Of a DNA stretch of 64,000 nucleotides, positions 25,206-34,444 are shown in pieces (within the stretch, counting starts at the first letter, position 1; each line of letters begins with the position of its first letter). The stretch lies in assembly GCA_965214485.1 (NCBI GenBank), contig CBDCBW010000015.1, positions 310,001-374,000 of the forward strand. Direction: 5' to 3'. Made by a program: the position numbers and the translations under genes. The DNA is from JANQRZ01 sp965214485 (GTDB lineage Bacteria > Bacteroidota > Rhodothermia > Rhodothermales > JANQRZ01). The notes below the pieces were generated by a model. That model searched no databases. It had not been told where the DNA came from and worked only from the letters and a program-made list of their open reading frames with translations.

Positions 25206-27917
25206 ATGCCCGAGACCGACCTCCGCCCCGCTCCGCCCGTCACCCCGGACGCCGACGCCACGGCCTACGACCCCACGACCGTCGAGGCCGGGTGGTACGG
25301 CTTCTGGGAAGGCCACGGCTTCTTCGGCGCCCACGCTGAGCGCGCTCAGGCGCAGCGCGCCGCCGGCACGCCGCCGTTCGTGATCCCGATGCCGCCGCCG
25401 AACGTGACGGGGCGGCTCCACATGGGGCACGCGCTCCAGGACGCGGTGCAGGACGCGCTCGTGCGGATGCACCGGATGAAGGGCGTCGAGGCGCTCTGGA
25501 TTCCGGGGACGGACCACGCCGGAATCGCCACGCAGAACGTCGTCGAGCGGACGCTGCGCGAACAGGGGACCGAGCGTAAAGAGATCGGGCGCGAGGCGTT
25601 CCTCGAGCACGTCTGGGCCTACGTCGAGGAGTTCGGCGGGATCATCCTCCAGCAGAAGCGTCGCCTGGGCGACTCCGCCGACTGGTCCCGCGAGCGCTTC
25701 ACCCTCGACGAGCGCTACGCGCGCGTCGTGCAGGACGTGTTCGTGAAGCTCTACCAGGACGGGCTGGTCTACCGCGGGGACTACCTCGTCAACTGGGACC
25801 CGGAGAACATGACGGCGATCTCCGACGAGGAGGTCGACAACGTCGAGCGCGACGGGCAGATGTGGTGGATCCGCTACCCCTACGCCGACGGCTCCGGGCA
25901 CCTCACGATTGCCACGACGCGCCCCGAAACCCTCCTCGGCGACACGGCGGTGGCCGTCCACCCCGACGACGAGCGCTACACCGAGCGCATCGGGCAGAGG
26001 GTCCGGCTGCCGCTCATGAACCGGGAGATTCCGATCGTCGCCGACGAGCACGCCGACCCCGAGGTCGGCGCGGGCGCGCTCAAGGTCACCCCAGCCCACG
26101 ACAAGAACGACTTCGAGATCGGCCAGCGCCACGGCCTCGACGTGCTGACCGTCCTCCACCCCGACGCCACCGTCAACGAGCACGGCGGCCCCTACGAAGG
26201 CCTCGACCGGTTCGAGGCGCGCAGGCAGATCGTCGCCGACCTCGACGCCGCCGGGCTGCTCGACCGCGTCGAGGCCACCAAGAACACAGTCCCGGTCTCG
26301 TCGCGCTCGGGCGCGGTGATCGAGCCGCTGATCTCGCGGCAGTGGTTCGTCAAGATGCAGCCCCTCGCGGACCTCGGCCTCGGCGCCCTCCGCAGCGGGG
26401 ACCTCCGGTTCCACCCCGAGCGCTGGCAGAACGAGTACGTCCGCTGGCTCGAAAACATCCGCGACTGGACGATCTCGCGCCAGCTCTGGTGGGGCCACCG
26501 CATCCCGGTCTGGTACTACACCGACGCCGACGGCGAGATCGACGAGAGCCGCAGTTTCGTGGTCTCGGTCGAGCAGCCGGAGCCGGGAATGATCCAGGAC
26601 GAAGACGTGCTCGACACCTGGTTCTCGTCGTGGCTGTGGCCCTTTGCGACGCTCGGCTGGCCCGAACAGACGGACGACCTGCGGGCGTTCTACCCCGCGA
26701 CGGTGCTCGTCTCGGGCTACGACATCCTGTTCTTCTGGATCGCCCGGATGGTCATGGCCGGGCTGCACTTCACCGGCGAGGTCCCGTTCCGCGACGTTTA
26801 CATCACCGGCATGATCAAGGATGCGCAGGGCCGCTGGATGTCGAAGAGCCTCGGCAACGGGATCGACCCGCTCGACATGATCGAGACCTACGGGGCCGAC
26901 GCCGTCCGCTTCAGCCTCAACGTCCTGTGCACGCCGGGGCAGGACATCAAGCTGGAGCCGACGAAGTTCGAGATGGGGCGCAACTTCGCCAACAAAATCT
27001 GGAACGCCTTCAACGTCTTCGGTCGGTTCATGGAGCCGGGCAAAGAATACCGGCGGCAGCGCTCGTTTGGCGAGCTGGACCTCGCCGAGCGCTGGCTGCT
27101 GACGCGGCTGAACCGGACGATCGCCGCCGTCGAGGAGGCCCTAGCGCGCTACCGGCTGAGCGACGCCGCGCTCGCCGTCTACGACCTCTTCTGGCGCGAC
27201 TACTGCGACTGGTACCTCGAGCTCATCAAACCTGCGCCGGGGGAGCCGATGAGCGACGAGACGATCGCGCTCGCCGTCGAGGTCTACGAGCAGATGGTCA
27301 AGCTGCTCCACCCGTTCATGCCGTTCATCACCGAGGAGCTGTGGCACCGCCTCCGCCCGCGCGCCGAGGGCGACGCCTGCATCGTCGCCGCGTGGCCCGA
27401 GCCGAACGACGCCGAGACCGACCCGGACGCCGCCAAGACGTTCGCCCTCGTGCAGGAGCTGATCTCCGGGATTCGCGGGGTCAAGAGCCAGTACGGCGTC
27501 GCGCCCTCGAAGCCGGTCGAGGCCCACGTCAACGTCGCCGGCCCGGACGCCCTCGCCGGGGCCCTCGGCGCGCACGGGCGCTACTTCGAGCGCCTCGCGA
27601 ACGTGAGCCCCCTCGCGGTCGGCACCGGGCTGGCGAAGCCGAAGGCGAGCGCGGCGGTCGTAGTCGCAGCCGCAAGCGGCGCGCACGAGGTGTTCGTCCC
27701 GCTCGCCGGGATGATCGACCTGGACGCCGAGCGCGACCGGCTCCGCAAGGCCATCGGCGAGAAGGAAGGCTTCCGCGCGAGCGTCGAGAAGAAGCTCGCG
27801 AATGAGCAGTTCACGAGCCGCGCCCCCGCCGAGGTGGTCCAGCGCGAGCGCCAGAAAGCCGCCGACGCCTCGGCGGAGATCGCCACGCTCCGCGCCAACC
27901 TCGACGACCTGGGCTGA
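25206..27917 (+). CDS. valS: Valyl-tRNA synthetase
   Basis: 903 residues. Class I synthetase charging tRNA-Val in the cytoplasm. PPPNVTGRLHMGHAL carries the HIGH motif (HMGH, 72-75). The editing domain has TTRPETLLGDTAVAVHP, and the KMSKS loop reads WMSKSLGNGIDP. The anticodon-binding domain follows, with a C-terminal coiled coil (DLDAERDRLRKAIGEKEGF). All expected parts are present. The start is preceded by a GC-rich leader without a Shine-Dalgarno sequence. No T-box or other leader riboswitch was seen. Confidence 0.97.
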   Translation: MPETDLRPAPPVTPDADATAYDPTTVEAGWYGFWEGHGFFGAHAERAQAQRAAGTPPFVIPMPPPNVTGRLHMGHALQDAVQDALVRMHRMKGVEALWIPGTDHAGIATQNVVERTLREQGTERKEIGREAFLEHVWAYVEEFGGIILQQKRRLGDSADWSRERFTLDERYARVVQDVFVKLYQDGLVYRGDYLVNWDPENMTAISDEEVDNVERDGQMWWIRYPYADGSGHLTIATTRPETLLGDTAVAVHPDDERYTERIGQRVRLPLMNREIPIVADEHADPEVGAGALKVTPAHDKNDFEIGQRHGLDVLTVLHPDATVNEHGGPYEGLDRFEARRQIVADLDAAGLLDRVEATKNTVPVSSRSGAVIEPLISRQWFVKMQPLADLGLGALRSGDLRFHPERWQNEYVRWLENIRDWTISRQLWWGHRIPVWYYTDADGEIDESRSFVVSVEQPEPGMIQDEDVLDTWFSSWLWPFATLGWPEQTDDLRAFYPATVLVSGYDILFFWIARMVMAGLHFTGEVPFRDVYITGMIKDAQGRWMSKSLGNGIDPLDMIETYGADAVRFSLNVLCTPGQDIKLEPTKFEMGRNFANKIWNAFNVFGRFMEPGKEYRRQRSFGELDLAERWLLTRLNRTIAAVEEALARYRLSDAALAVYDLFWRDYCDWYLELIKPAPGEPMSDETIALAVEVYEQMVKLLHPFMPFITEELWHRLRPRAEGDACIVAAWPEPNDAETDPDAAKTFALVQELISGIRGVKSQYGVAPSKPVEAHVNVAGPDALAGALGAHGRYFERLANVSPLAVGTGLAKPKASAAVVVAAASGAHEVFVPLAGMIDLDAERDRLRKAIGEKEGFRASVEKKLANEQFTSRAPAEVVQRERQKAADASAEIATLRANLDDLG

Positions 27918-27964
27918 CGTGGACCGTGAGACGGTGGATAGAGCGGAAGACAGAGGACGGCGGC

Positions 27965-28005
27965 ACGGAGCACAACGGTCGCGCTTACCTTGATCGGTTT
28001 TCCTT
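27965..28005 (+). repeat. Dispersed leader motif, copy 2
   Basis: CACGGAGCACAACGG, then TTACCTTG (27985-27992), then ATCGGTTTT: the same order as at 10766-10809 and 28474-28510. Here it lies about 95 bases before the lipoprotein ATG at 28087 and TACCTTGA resembles a -7 box, so it may be that gene's promoter. Confidence 0.55.
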
Positions 28006-28006
28006 G

Positions 28007-28069
28007 CCATTCCCCCCATTCCCCCCATTCCCCCCATTCCCCCCATTCCCCCCATTCCCCCCATTCCCC
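28007..28069 (+). repeat. 9-bp tandem array, 7 copies of CCATTCCCC
   Basis: Seven perfect units are followed by a degenerate CCAATTCCC. It occupies what would be the 5' untranslated region of the lipoprotein gene at 28087. The reverse complement GGGGAATGG is of the same GGARTGGGR family as the array next to ackA. Confidence 0.9.
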
Positions 28070-28086
28070 CCAATTCCCTCTCTTCC

Positions 28087-28437
28087 ATGAGAGCACGCCC
28101 CCTTTCGCTCGCCCTCCTCCTGGTCCTCGTCGCCGGGTGCGGCGGTGAGCAGACCGCGCTCGACGCCCACGTCGAGGGGTTCCGGCTCGTCCGAGAGGAG
28201 GACGGGCGGCAGGTCGTCACCGGCTACCTCGTCAACCCGACCGACCGGGCGCTCGCCAGCGCGGTGGTCAACGTGGACCTCTACGACCAGCCGGTCGAGC
28301 CGGGCGTCGAGCCGGTCGAGACGATGCGGGTGGAGGTGCGCGAGATCGCGCCGGGCGAGCGCAAGCGGTTCCGGCAGACGGTGGACACGCAGCTCACGCT
28401 CAGCGGCGCGCGCTCCGGGCGCATCGTCGTGCGGTGA
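28087..28437 (+). CDS. Small lipoprotein, FxLYD-like domain
   Basis: 116 residues. Lipobox LLVLVAGC (residues about 12-19), then a compact beta-rich domain: EGFRLVREEDGRQVVTGYLVNPTDRALASAVVNVDLYD and a closing RIVVR strand. The pattern of a polar strand, a conserved NxT turn and a VNVDLYD strand resembles FxLYD/DUF3426-type Ig-like modules. Probably anchored in the outer or inner membrane. No neighbours suggest a role. Confidence 0.7.
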   Translation: MRARPLSLALLLVLVAGCGGEQTALDAHVEGFRLVREEDGRQVVTGYLVNPTDRALASAVVNVDLYDQPVEPGVEPVETMRVEVREIAPGERKRFRQTVDTQLTLSGARSGRIVVR

Positions 28438-28473
28438 AGCAGAGGGCGGTACGTCAGCAATCAGCGTCGTGGG

Positions 28474-28510
28474 CACGGAGCGCCACGGCTTACCTCGTCC
28501 GGTTTTATTC
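28474..28510 (+). repeat. Dispersed leader motif, copy 3 (no array)
   Basis: CACGGAGCGCCACGG, TTACCTCG (28490-28497), TCCGGTTTTATT, then CCCCCTCCCC. It lies between the convergent ends of the lipoprotein gene and the Hpt-receiver gene, only about 500 bases from copy 2, and lacks a regular 9-bp array. Confidence 0.5.
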
Positions 28511-28519
28511 CCCCTCCCC

Positions 28520-29263
28520 TCACGCCGTCGCCGCGAGCACTGTCATCAGCTTGTTGGCGATCGTCTCCATCTCGGCGGGCTTGACGAGGTAGCCCTCGCT
28601 GCTGACGCTGAGGGCCTTGAGGACTGTGTCGGTGTCGTCCTCCGCCGTCAGGAACACCACCGGCACGTCCTTCAGCCGAGCGTCCTCGCACATCAGCCGG
28701 GTCGCCTCCAGGCCGTTCATCCTCGGCATTTGGATGTCCATCAGGATGATGTCGGGCGGGCGCTGCGTCGCCGTCGCCACGGCCTCCTCGCCGTCGGCGG
28801 CGGAGACGGAGCGGAAGCCGACCTGCTCGAGGTAAAACCGGACCGCGTCGCGGACCGGCTGCTCGTCGTCGACGACGAGCACGAGCGCCTGATCGTAGCC
28901 GGCGTCGGTGTGGGTCGGCGGCTCGTGCTTCGGGAGGACGTCCTGCGCCTCCTCCCCGGACCGGACCAGCATCGCCACCCTCTCGCCGAGCCGCTCGCGC
29001 CACGCGTCGAGACCGTCCCGGCTCCCGAAGAACGACGACAGCGCCACGTCGAGCAGGCCGGCCGCCTCGCTGACGCGGGCGAAGCCGTACATCCCGGCGC
29101 TGCCGCGCAGCTTGTGGACCTGCCCGTGGAGCTCCCGGAGATCGCCCTCGCCCGTCGCCCGGTCCCACAGCGTCTGGACCTCCGTCAGGCGGCCGCCGAG
29201 GTCGCGGGCATAGGCACCGCGCTGGGCTTGCATCTGCGCGTGGAAAGTGTGGAGGTCAGACAT
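28520..29263 (-). CDS. Hpt and receiver-domain phosphorelay protein
   Basis: 247 residues from the ATG at 29263. N-terminal Hpt domain with the phosphorylatable His50 in LHGQVHKLRGSAGMYGF. C-terminal receiver domain with acidic pocket VVDDE, phospho-acceptor Asp in IILMDIQMPRMNG, Thr in VVFLTAEDD and Lys in YLVKPAE. No DNA-binding output. Third gene after the hybrid kinase and a single receiver on the same strand; it probably carries the His-phosphotransfer step. Confidence 0.9.
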   Translation of the reverse strand: MSDLHTFHAQMQAQRGAYARDLGGRLTEVQTLWDRATGEGDLRELHGQVHKLRGSAGMYGFARVSEAAGLLDVALSSFFGSRDGLDAWRERLGERVAMLVRSGEEAQDVLPKHEPPTHTDAGYDQALVLVVDDEQPVRDAVRFYLEQVGFRSVSAADGEEAVATATQRPPDIILMDIQMPRMNGLEATRLMCEDARLKDVPVVFLTAEDDTDTVLKALSVSSEGYLVKPAEMETIANKLMTVLAATA

Positions 29264-29430
29264 AGCGGTAGAGGGGCTGATTCGTAGGTGAGGCAGGGGT
29301 GAAGAACGGCGGACCGGGCGGGGACTGAGTCCCGGAGGGCTGGGCGGTGCAAGGAGGGGGGCGAGGGGTTGCGTGGCCGAGGCAAGGCCGGGGCGAACCC
29401 AGGCGCACGCACACCCACGGGCGCTGCGCG

Positions 29431-29820
29431 CTAGGCGTAGCGGTAGCTCCAGATGGCGCGGACCCGCTCCGGCAGGGCGACGGGGTCGAACGGCTTCTGG
29501 ATGACCTCGGCGATGCCGAGGGTCTGGTAGTGGTTGACCTCGTGGAGCTGCGCCTTCGCGGTGAGGAAGACCACCGGCGTCGCCGTCAGCGCGGGCCGCT
29601 TGCGCAGCTCGAGGAGCGTCGTCGGGCCGTCCATCTCGGGCATCATCACGTCGAGCAGGATGAGGTCCGGCGTGAACGCGTCGAGGCGGTCGAGGGCCTC
29701 GACGCCGTTTGAGGCGGTCTCGACGTCGAAGCCGCCGATCGTGTCGAGCGACAGGTGGATGATCGAGCGGATGTCCGGGTCGTCTTCGACGACGAGGATG
29801 CGCTGGAGGGCGTGGGGCAT
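29431..29820 (-). CDS. CheY-like single-domain response regulator
   Basis: 129 residues, receiver only. Acidic pair in VVEDDPD, phospho-acceptor Asp in LILLDVMMPEMDG, Thr in VVFLTAKA and Lys in IQKPFDP. No output domain, so it passes phosphate or binds a partner. It starts 12 bases after the hybrid kinase stop, so the two are co-transcribed. Confidence 0.92.
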   Translation of the reverse strand: MPHALQRILVVEDDPDIRSIIHLSLDTIGGFDVETASNGVEALDRLDAFTPDLILLDVMMPEMDGPTTLLELRKRPALTATPVVFLTAKAQLHEVNHYQTLGIAEVIQKPFDPVALPERVRAIWSYRYA

Positions 29821-29832
29821 GGGGGGCGAGGG

Positions 29833-32800
29833 TTAAGCGGAAACAGGGGGGCCCGGCTCGGGCTCGGCGGGCTCGGTCTCGTCCGGTGCGGTGTGGCCGA
29901 TGGCGCTGCAGACGGCGTAGAGCAGCTCGGCGTGGTCCACGGGGCCCTTGACGAGGTGGCCGACGGCGCGCTGCGCGGCCTCGGCGTCGGTGGCGCGGGC
30001 CGAGCAGATAGCGACGGGCGTCTCGGTCTCCTTGAGGAGCGGGAGCAGGTCTAGGCCGTCGCCGTCGGGGAGGCCGAGGTCGAGGATGGCGAGGTCGAAG
30101 CGCTGCGCCGCGAGGGCGGCGCGGGCCTCGGCAAGCGTGCCGACCTGCACCACCGCGCCGACCTGCGCCAGGAGGGTTGCCGTGACCTCCGCGCAGTCGA
30201 GGTCGTCCTCGACGTGGAGGATGCGCGCGGCGGGCGACGCGGCGACGCGCTGCACGGTGTCGAGGAGCTGGTCCTCGCTGAACGGCTTGTCGAACCAGTC
30301 GGCGACGGGGAGTGCGCCGCCGCGCCAGCCGTCGCCCGAGGCGGTGCCGTCGCCGGCGAGCGCCTCGTCGCCGAGGGCGCTGCGGCGCTCGCTGGCCTCC
30401 ACCGAGACCACGATGACGGGAAAGTCGCAGTCGCCCCACTCGCGCAGCAGCTCGACGCCGTCGGCGTCGGGCAGGCGGAGGTCGAGCGTCGCGGCGACGT
30501 AGGCGCGCTCGGCGACGCGGGCGCGCGCCTGCCGCGCGCTCGAGGCGATGTCCACGCGGAAGCCGTTCTGGGTGAGCAGCTCGTTGAGCAGGTGCGCCAC
30601 GTCGAAGTTGTCCTCGACCACCAGCACGGCGGGCCGCCGGTCGTGGGCTGGATGCAGCGCGGGCACCGCCGCTGCCGGCGGCAGCTCGACGAAGAACGTC
30701 GTCCCCTCGCCGAGCTCGGTCTCGAAGCGGAGCGTCCCGCCGTGGAGCTCCACAAGCGACTTGGTCAGGGCGAGGCCCAGCCCGGAGCCGTCCTTCTTGC
30801 GCGTGTCCGAGCTGTCGGCCTGCGCGAACTTGTCGAAGAGGCGCGCCCGGAACGCCTCGGGGATGCCCTCGCCGTGGTCGGTGACGGCGATGCGGACGAG
30901 GCCGTCCTGCTCCTCGGCGACGACCTCGACGGACCCCTCGGGGGGCGAGAACTTGACCGCGTTCGAGATCAGGTTCGCCATGATCTGCATGAAGCGGTCC
31001 GGGTCCACGACGACGTGGGCGTCCGGGGCGGCCTGCCGGAGGCAGAGCACCACGCCGCGCCGCGCGCCGTAGCCCTCGTTGGCCTCGACGGCGGCGTCGA
31101 GCAGCGCGCCGAGCGGCAGCGTGCCGAGCTCGAGCTCCATCTTGCCGGCCTCGATCCTCTGGACGTCGAGCAGGTCGTTGATGAGGCGGACGAGGCGGTC
31201 CGAGTTGCGGCCCGCGATGTCGAGCAGCCGGAGCGTCGGCGCGGGGACCTCGCCCGTCGCCTGCGCCGAGATCAGGCGGAGCGAGCCGGCGATCGAGGTG
31301 AGCGGCGTCCGCAGTTCGTGGCTGACCATCGAGATGAAATCGTTCTTGATCTGGTCGGCCTGCTTGCGCGCGGTGATGTCGACGACCTCGGCGACGAGGT
31401 GCTCGACGGCCCCGTCGGTGCCGGTGACGGCGGCGACGCTGAACAGGCTCCACACGGGGTGGCCGTCGCGGTGGAGGTAGCGCTTCTCGACGGCGAAGCT
31501 GTCGATTGCGCCCGAGAGGAGGTCCTCCAGGCGCGCCTCGCTGCACCTGAGGTCGTCCGGGTGGGTCATCTCCTGAAACGAGCGGGCGAGCAGTTCCTCT
31601 TCGCCGTAGCCGAGGAGGCCGCAGAGCGCGGGGTTGACGCGGAGGAAGCGCCCGGCCGTGTCGAGCAGGCCCTTGCCGATGGCGGCGTTTTTGAACGCAC
31701 TGCGGAAGCGGCTCTCGCTCGCGCGCAGCGCCTCCCCCGCCCGCCGGCGCTCCACCGCGTGGGTGACCCACAGCCCGAGGAGGCGGACGAAGTCGCGGTC
31801 CTGCTCGCTGAAGGGCGTGCCGGGCGGCTCGGCGCTGGAGAAGTTCAGCGTGCCGTAGACCTCGCCGTCGACGCACACCGGGATGCCGAGGTAGGCCTCG
31901 AGCCCGAAGGCCTCGTAGCACGGGTGCCCGCGGTGCTCCGAGCGCTCCATGTGGTCGATGGCGACGACATCGTCGCAGTCGAGCGTGATGGCGCAGTAGG
32001 TCTGGCCGAGGTCGAACGTCTGGCCCGGCGCGAGGTCGGTGCCGGGCGCGTAGACGTTTTCGACGGCGTAGGTCTCCCCCTCGACGCGGCTGAGAATGCC
32101 GATGTCGAGGCCGAGCAGGCGGGTAGTGAGCGAGAGGGTGTTGTGGATCTGCGCGCTGAGGCTTTCCGAGCTGTCCGAGGTCGCCTGGAGCAAAAGCTGG
32201 AGGCGCTCGGCGCTTTCTTGCACCTCCGCCTCGGTCTGTTTGCGCACGGTGATGTCCTGCACCTCGGCGATGAGGTGGAGCACCTGCCCGTCGGCCCCGA
32301 CCTGGCGCGCGACCGAGAGCAGGCCCCACACGACGTGGCCGTCGCGGTGGAGGTAGCGCTTCTCGAGCTCGTAGCTCTTGATCTCGCCCGCGGTGAGCTG
32401 CATGAACTGCTCGACGTCGAGGTCGATGTCCTCGCGGTGGGTGAACTCCGTGAAGTCCATCCCGAGCATCTCGGCCTCGGTGTAGCCGAGCATCGCGCAC
32501 AGCGTCTGGTTGACCTGGAGCGGCTGGCCCTCGGGCCCGACGAGGGCCTTGCCGATGGCGGCGTCCTCGAAGGCGGTGCGGAACAGCTCCTGGCTCTCGT
32601 GCAGCGCCGCCTCGGCGGCCTTGCGCTCGGTGATGTCGCGGATGATGCCGGTGTAGAAGGGCTCGTCGCCCTCGGTCCACGACGAGAGGGCGAGCTCCAG
32701 GGGGAACTCTTCCCCGCTGCGGCGCAGCCCCGTCAGCTCCACGGGCGTGCCGATCACGCGGCTCTCGCCGGTCTGCCGGCGGCGCGCCATGCCGAGCGCG

Positions 32801-33732
32801 TGGCCTTCGCGGAGGCGCTCCGGCATGAGGCGCTCGAGCGCCGTCCCGAGGGCCTCCTCGCGGGCGAGGCCGAAGAGCGCTTCCGCCCCCTGATTCCAGT
32901 CGATGATCCGCCCCTCCGCGTCCGAGAGGATGATCGCGTCGGGGGCCGAGTCGGTGATGTTGCGCAGCCGGGCCTCGCTCCGGCGCAGCGCGTGCTCGGT
33001 GGTCTTGTAGGCCGTCACGTCCCGGAACGTGACGGCGAACCCGTCGCCGCGCCGGACGGCGGTGTTCTCGAAATAGGCCGTGATGCCGTCGTAGTCGTAG
33101 AAGAAGCTGCCGTGGTAGGGGTCGCCGGTTTCGACGACGCCGCAGTAGGCGTCGAACAGGCCTTCCTTCTTGTTGCCCGGCAGCTCGTCCAGCATCCGCT
33201 TGCCGAGCAGGTCGTCCGCCGAGCGCCCAACGACGGCCTCCGCCGCCGGGTTGACCGCCTCGAAGGCGAAGTCGATGATGGTGCCGCGGGCGTCGCGGAC
33301 GGCGTCGAAGACCATCATCCCGTCGCGCGAGGAGGTGAGCACGCCGGCGAGCAGGTCCCGGGATTTTTCCAGCGCGCGCGGAGCCGACAGCAGCGCGGCC
33401 AGGCCGCGGTCGATCCGCTGGAAGTTCCACGCCAGCAGGGCCAGCGAGGCGAGGCTGGCCGTGACGAGGACGCCGAGCACGTACATCCCCACCAGGCCGT
33501 CGGCCGGGAGGCCGGCGAAGGTGAGGAAGACGCAGTGGACCGAGGCGAGTGGAATAAACGCCAGCACCAGCAAGGCTTCCAGCGCGTAGGTCCGGCGTAG
33601 CTGCCCGCTCGCCACGAGCGCCCGCGTGCGCCGGAGGTAGAGCGCGAAGCCCAGCGCCGCGATGCCCAGGTACGGCAGCATCACGCCGAAGCCGTGAAGC
33701 CACTCGTAGAGCATAGACGGATCGTGGGGCAT
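29833..33732 (-). CDS. Membrane hybrid sensor histidine kinase, PAS/GAF-rich, two receivers
   Basis: 1299 residues from the ATG at 33732; ATG at 33714 is an alternative. Three N-terminal transmembrane helices within the first 105 residues. Then four PAS modules (for example ITDSAPDAIILSDAEGRIIDWNQGAEALFG) with PAC-type ends, and one GAF domain before the last PAS (CITLDCDDVVAIDHME, then YLGIPVCVDGEVYGTLNF). The HisKA box is MVSHELRTPL with its phospho-His. The HATPase has N-box NLISNAVKFSPPEG, DHGEGIP and GSGLGLALTKSLVE. Two receivers follow (TLDLRLPDADG, then AILDLGLPDGDG). It phosphorylates itself and then relays through its receivers to the adjacent Hpt and receiver proteins. The signal is unknown. 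Confidence 0.93.
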   Translation of the reverse strand: MPHDPSMLYEWLHGFGVMLPYLGIAALGFALYLRRTRALVASGQLRRTYALEALLVLAFIPLASVHCVFLTFAGLPADGLVGMYVLGVLVTASLASLALLAWNFQRIDRGLAALLSAPRALEKSRDLLAGVLTSSRDGMMVFDAVRDARGTIIDFAFEAVNPAAEAVVGRSADDLLGKRMLDELPGNKKEGLFDAYCGVVETGDPYHGSFFYDYDGITAYFENTAVRRGDGFAVTFRDVTAYKTTEHALRRSEARLRNITDSAPDAIILSDAEGRIIDWNQGAEALFGLAREEALGTALERLMPERLREGHALGMARRRQTGESRVIGTPVELTGLRRSGEEFPLELALSSWTEGDEPFYTGIIRDITERKAAEAALHESQELFRTAFEDAAIGKALVGPEGQPLQVNQTLCAMLGYTEAEMLGMDFTEFTHREDIDLDVEQFMQLTAGEIKSYELEKRYLHRDGHVVWGLLSVARQVGADGQVLHLIAEVQDITVRKQTEAEVQESAERLQLLLQATSDSSESLSAQIHNTLSLTTRLLGLDIGILSRVEGETYAVENVYAPGTDLAPGQTFDLGQTYCAITLDCDDVVAIDHMERSEHRGHPCYEAFGLEAYLGIPVCVDGEVYGTLNFSSAEPPGTPFSEQDRDFVRLLGLWVTHAVERRRAGEALRASESRFRSAFKNAAIGKGLLDTAGRFLRVNPALCGLLGYGEEELLARSFQEMTHPDDLRCSEARLEDLLSGAIDSFAVEKRYLHRDGHPVWSLFSVAAVTGTDGAVEHLVAEVVDITARKQADQIKNDFISMVSHELRTPLTSIAGSLRLISAQATGEVPAPTLRLLDIAGRNSDRLVRLINDLLDVQRIEAGKMELELGTLPLGALLDAAVEANEGYGARRGVVLCLRQAAPDAHVVVDPDRFMQIMANLISNAVKFSPPEGSVEVVAEEQDGLVRIAVTDHGEGIPEAFRARLFDKFAQADSSDTRKKDGSGLGLALTKSLVELHGGTLRFETELGEGTTFFVELPPAAAVPALHPAHDRRPAVLVVEDNFDVAHLLNELLTQNGFRVDIASSARQARARVAERAYVAATLDLRLPDADGVELLREWGDCDFPVIVVSVEASERRSALGDEALAGDGTASGDGWRGGALPVADWFDKPFSEDQLLDTVQRVAASPAARILHVEDDLDCAEVTATLLAQVGAVVQVGTLAEARAALAAQRFDLAILDLGLPDGDGLDLLPLLKETETPVAICSARATDAEAAQRAVGHLVKGPVDHAELLYAVCSAIGHTAPDETEPAEPEPGPPVSA

Positions 33733-34098
33733 GGTTTCGTCGTTGGGGCGGGGTCCCGGGCGCGGTGCCCGGCTGCCCCCCGCTCTCCCCACACTGAGCC
33801 GCCGGGAGGCGCGGACCCGGCGGCGCGCTTCGTGCTGCGGCTTTTGTCAAGGCAGCGTTCCAAATCCCGCCAGAGCTCGGGCCGCCTGCCGCCGCTGCCT
33901 CGGCGCGCGAGGGAAGCTTTTTCCGAGGCCCGCTCGCCCTGGTTGCCGCGCGGCTTCGTTTCGGTTTCGTGATGCCTCGGCGCGGGCCCGGCGGCGATGT
34001 TTGTCTGCCCGAGCCGGTGTTCGTTCGGACGAGTATCTTTCCCACCGCACGCTCCCGCACGCTCCCGCTTCGCTCTTTCCACCCTCCCTCCTACCCCG
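33733..34098. other. Divergent spacer between kinase and arsenosugar genes
   Basis: About 365 bases with no convincing gene. It contains the -7-like box TATCTTTC at 34035-34042 for the rightward gene. No clear hairpin or repeat was seen. Confidence 0.5.
34035..34042 (+). promoter_or_regulatory. -7-like box TATCTTTC
   Basis: Matches TAnnTTTG at all but the last base and lies 57 bases before the ATG of the AhpD-like gene. No good -33 TTG was found at the right spacing. Confidence 0.4.
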
Positions 34099-34431
34099 AT
34101 GGAAACGTACTACAAGCCCGAAGACCTGGGCAAATTCGGCGACATCGCCGAGGGCAATGAGCCCCTGGCCGCCGCCTTCTTCAGCTACTACGGCCAAGTC
34201 TTCGAGGACGGCGCGCTCTCGGCCCGGGAGAAGGCCCTGATCGCGCTCGCCGTGGCGCACGCCGTCCAGTGCCCCTACTGCATCGACGCCTACACGTCGG
34301 AGTCGCTCGAGAAGGGCGCGGACCTGGAGCAGATGACCGAGGCCGTCCACGTCGCCGCCGCGATCCGGGGCGGGGCCTCGCTCGTCCACGGCGTCCAGAT
34401 GCTCGAGCACGCTAAAGCCAAGATGATGTGA
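34099..34431 (+). CDS. Carboxymuconolactone decarboxylase/AhpD-like peroxidase, arsenosugar-associated
   Basis: 110 residues from the ATG at 34099. The AhpD-like fold shows the redox pair CPYC in VAHAVQCPYCIDAYT and the following EAVHVAAAIRGGASLVHG block. Length and sequence match the small peroxidase-like proteins found beside arsS in arsenosugar clusters. ArsS is the next gene on the strand, 354 bases away. The molecular role in the pathway is not established. Confidence 0.82.
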   Translation: METYYKPEDLGKFGDIAEGNEPLAAAFFSYYGQVFEDGALSAREKALIALAVAHAVQCPYCIDAYTSESLEKGADLEQMTEAVHVAAAIRGGASLVHGVQMLEHAKAKMM

Positions 34432-34444
34432 AGCCGAAGCGTAA

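Noticed and set aside
30214..33600. 1128-codon open frame on the plus strand
   Set aside because: Antisense shadow of the hybrid kinase, which shows clear PAS, HisKA, HATPase and receiver motifs on the minus strand.
28520..34060. A single 1846-codon open frame on the minus strand
   Set aside because: Only its end (from 29263) is a real Hpt-receiver gene. The remainder is an Arg/Pro-rich shadow of the hybrid kinase in another frame.
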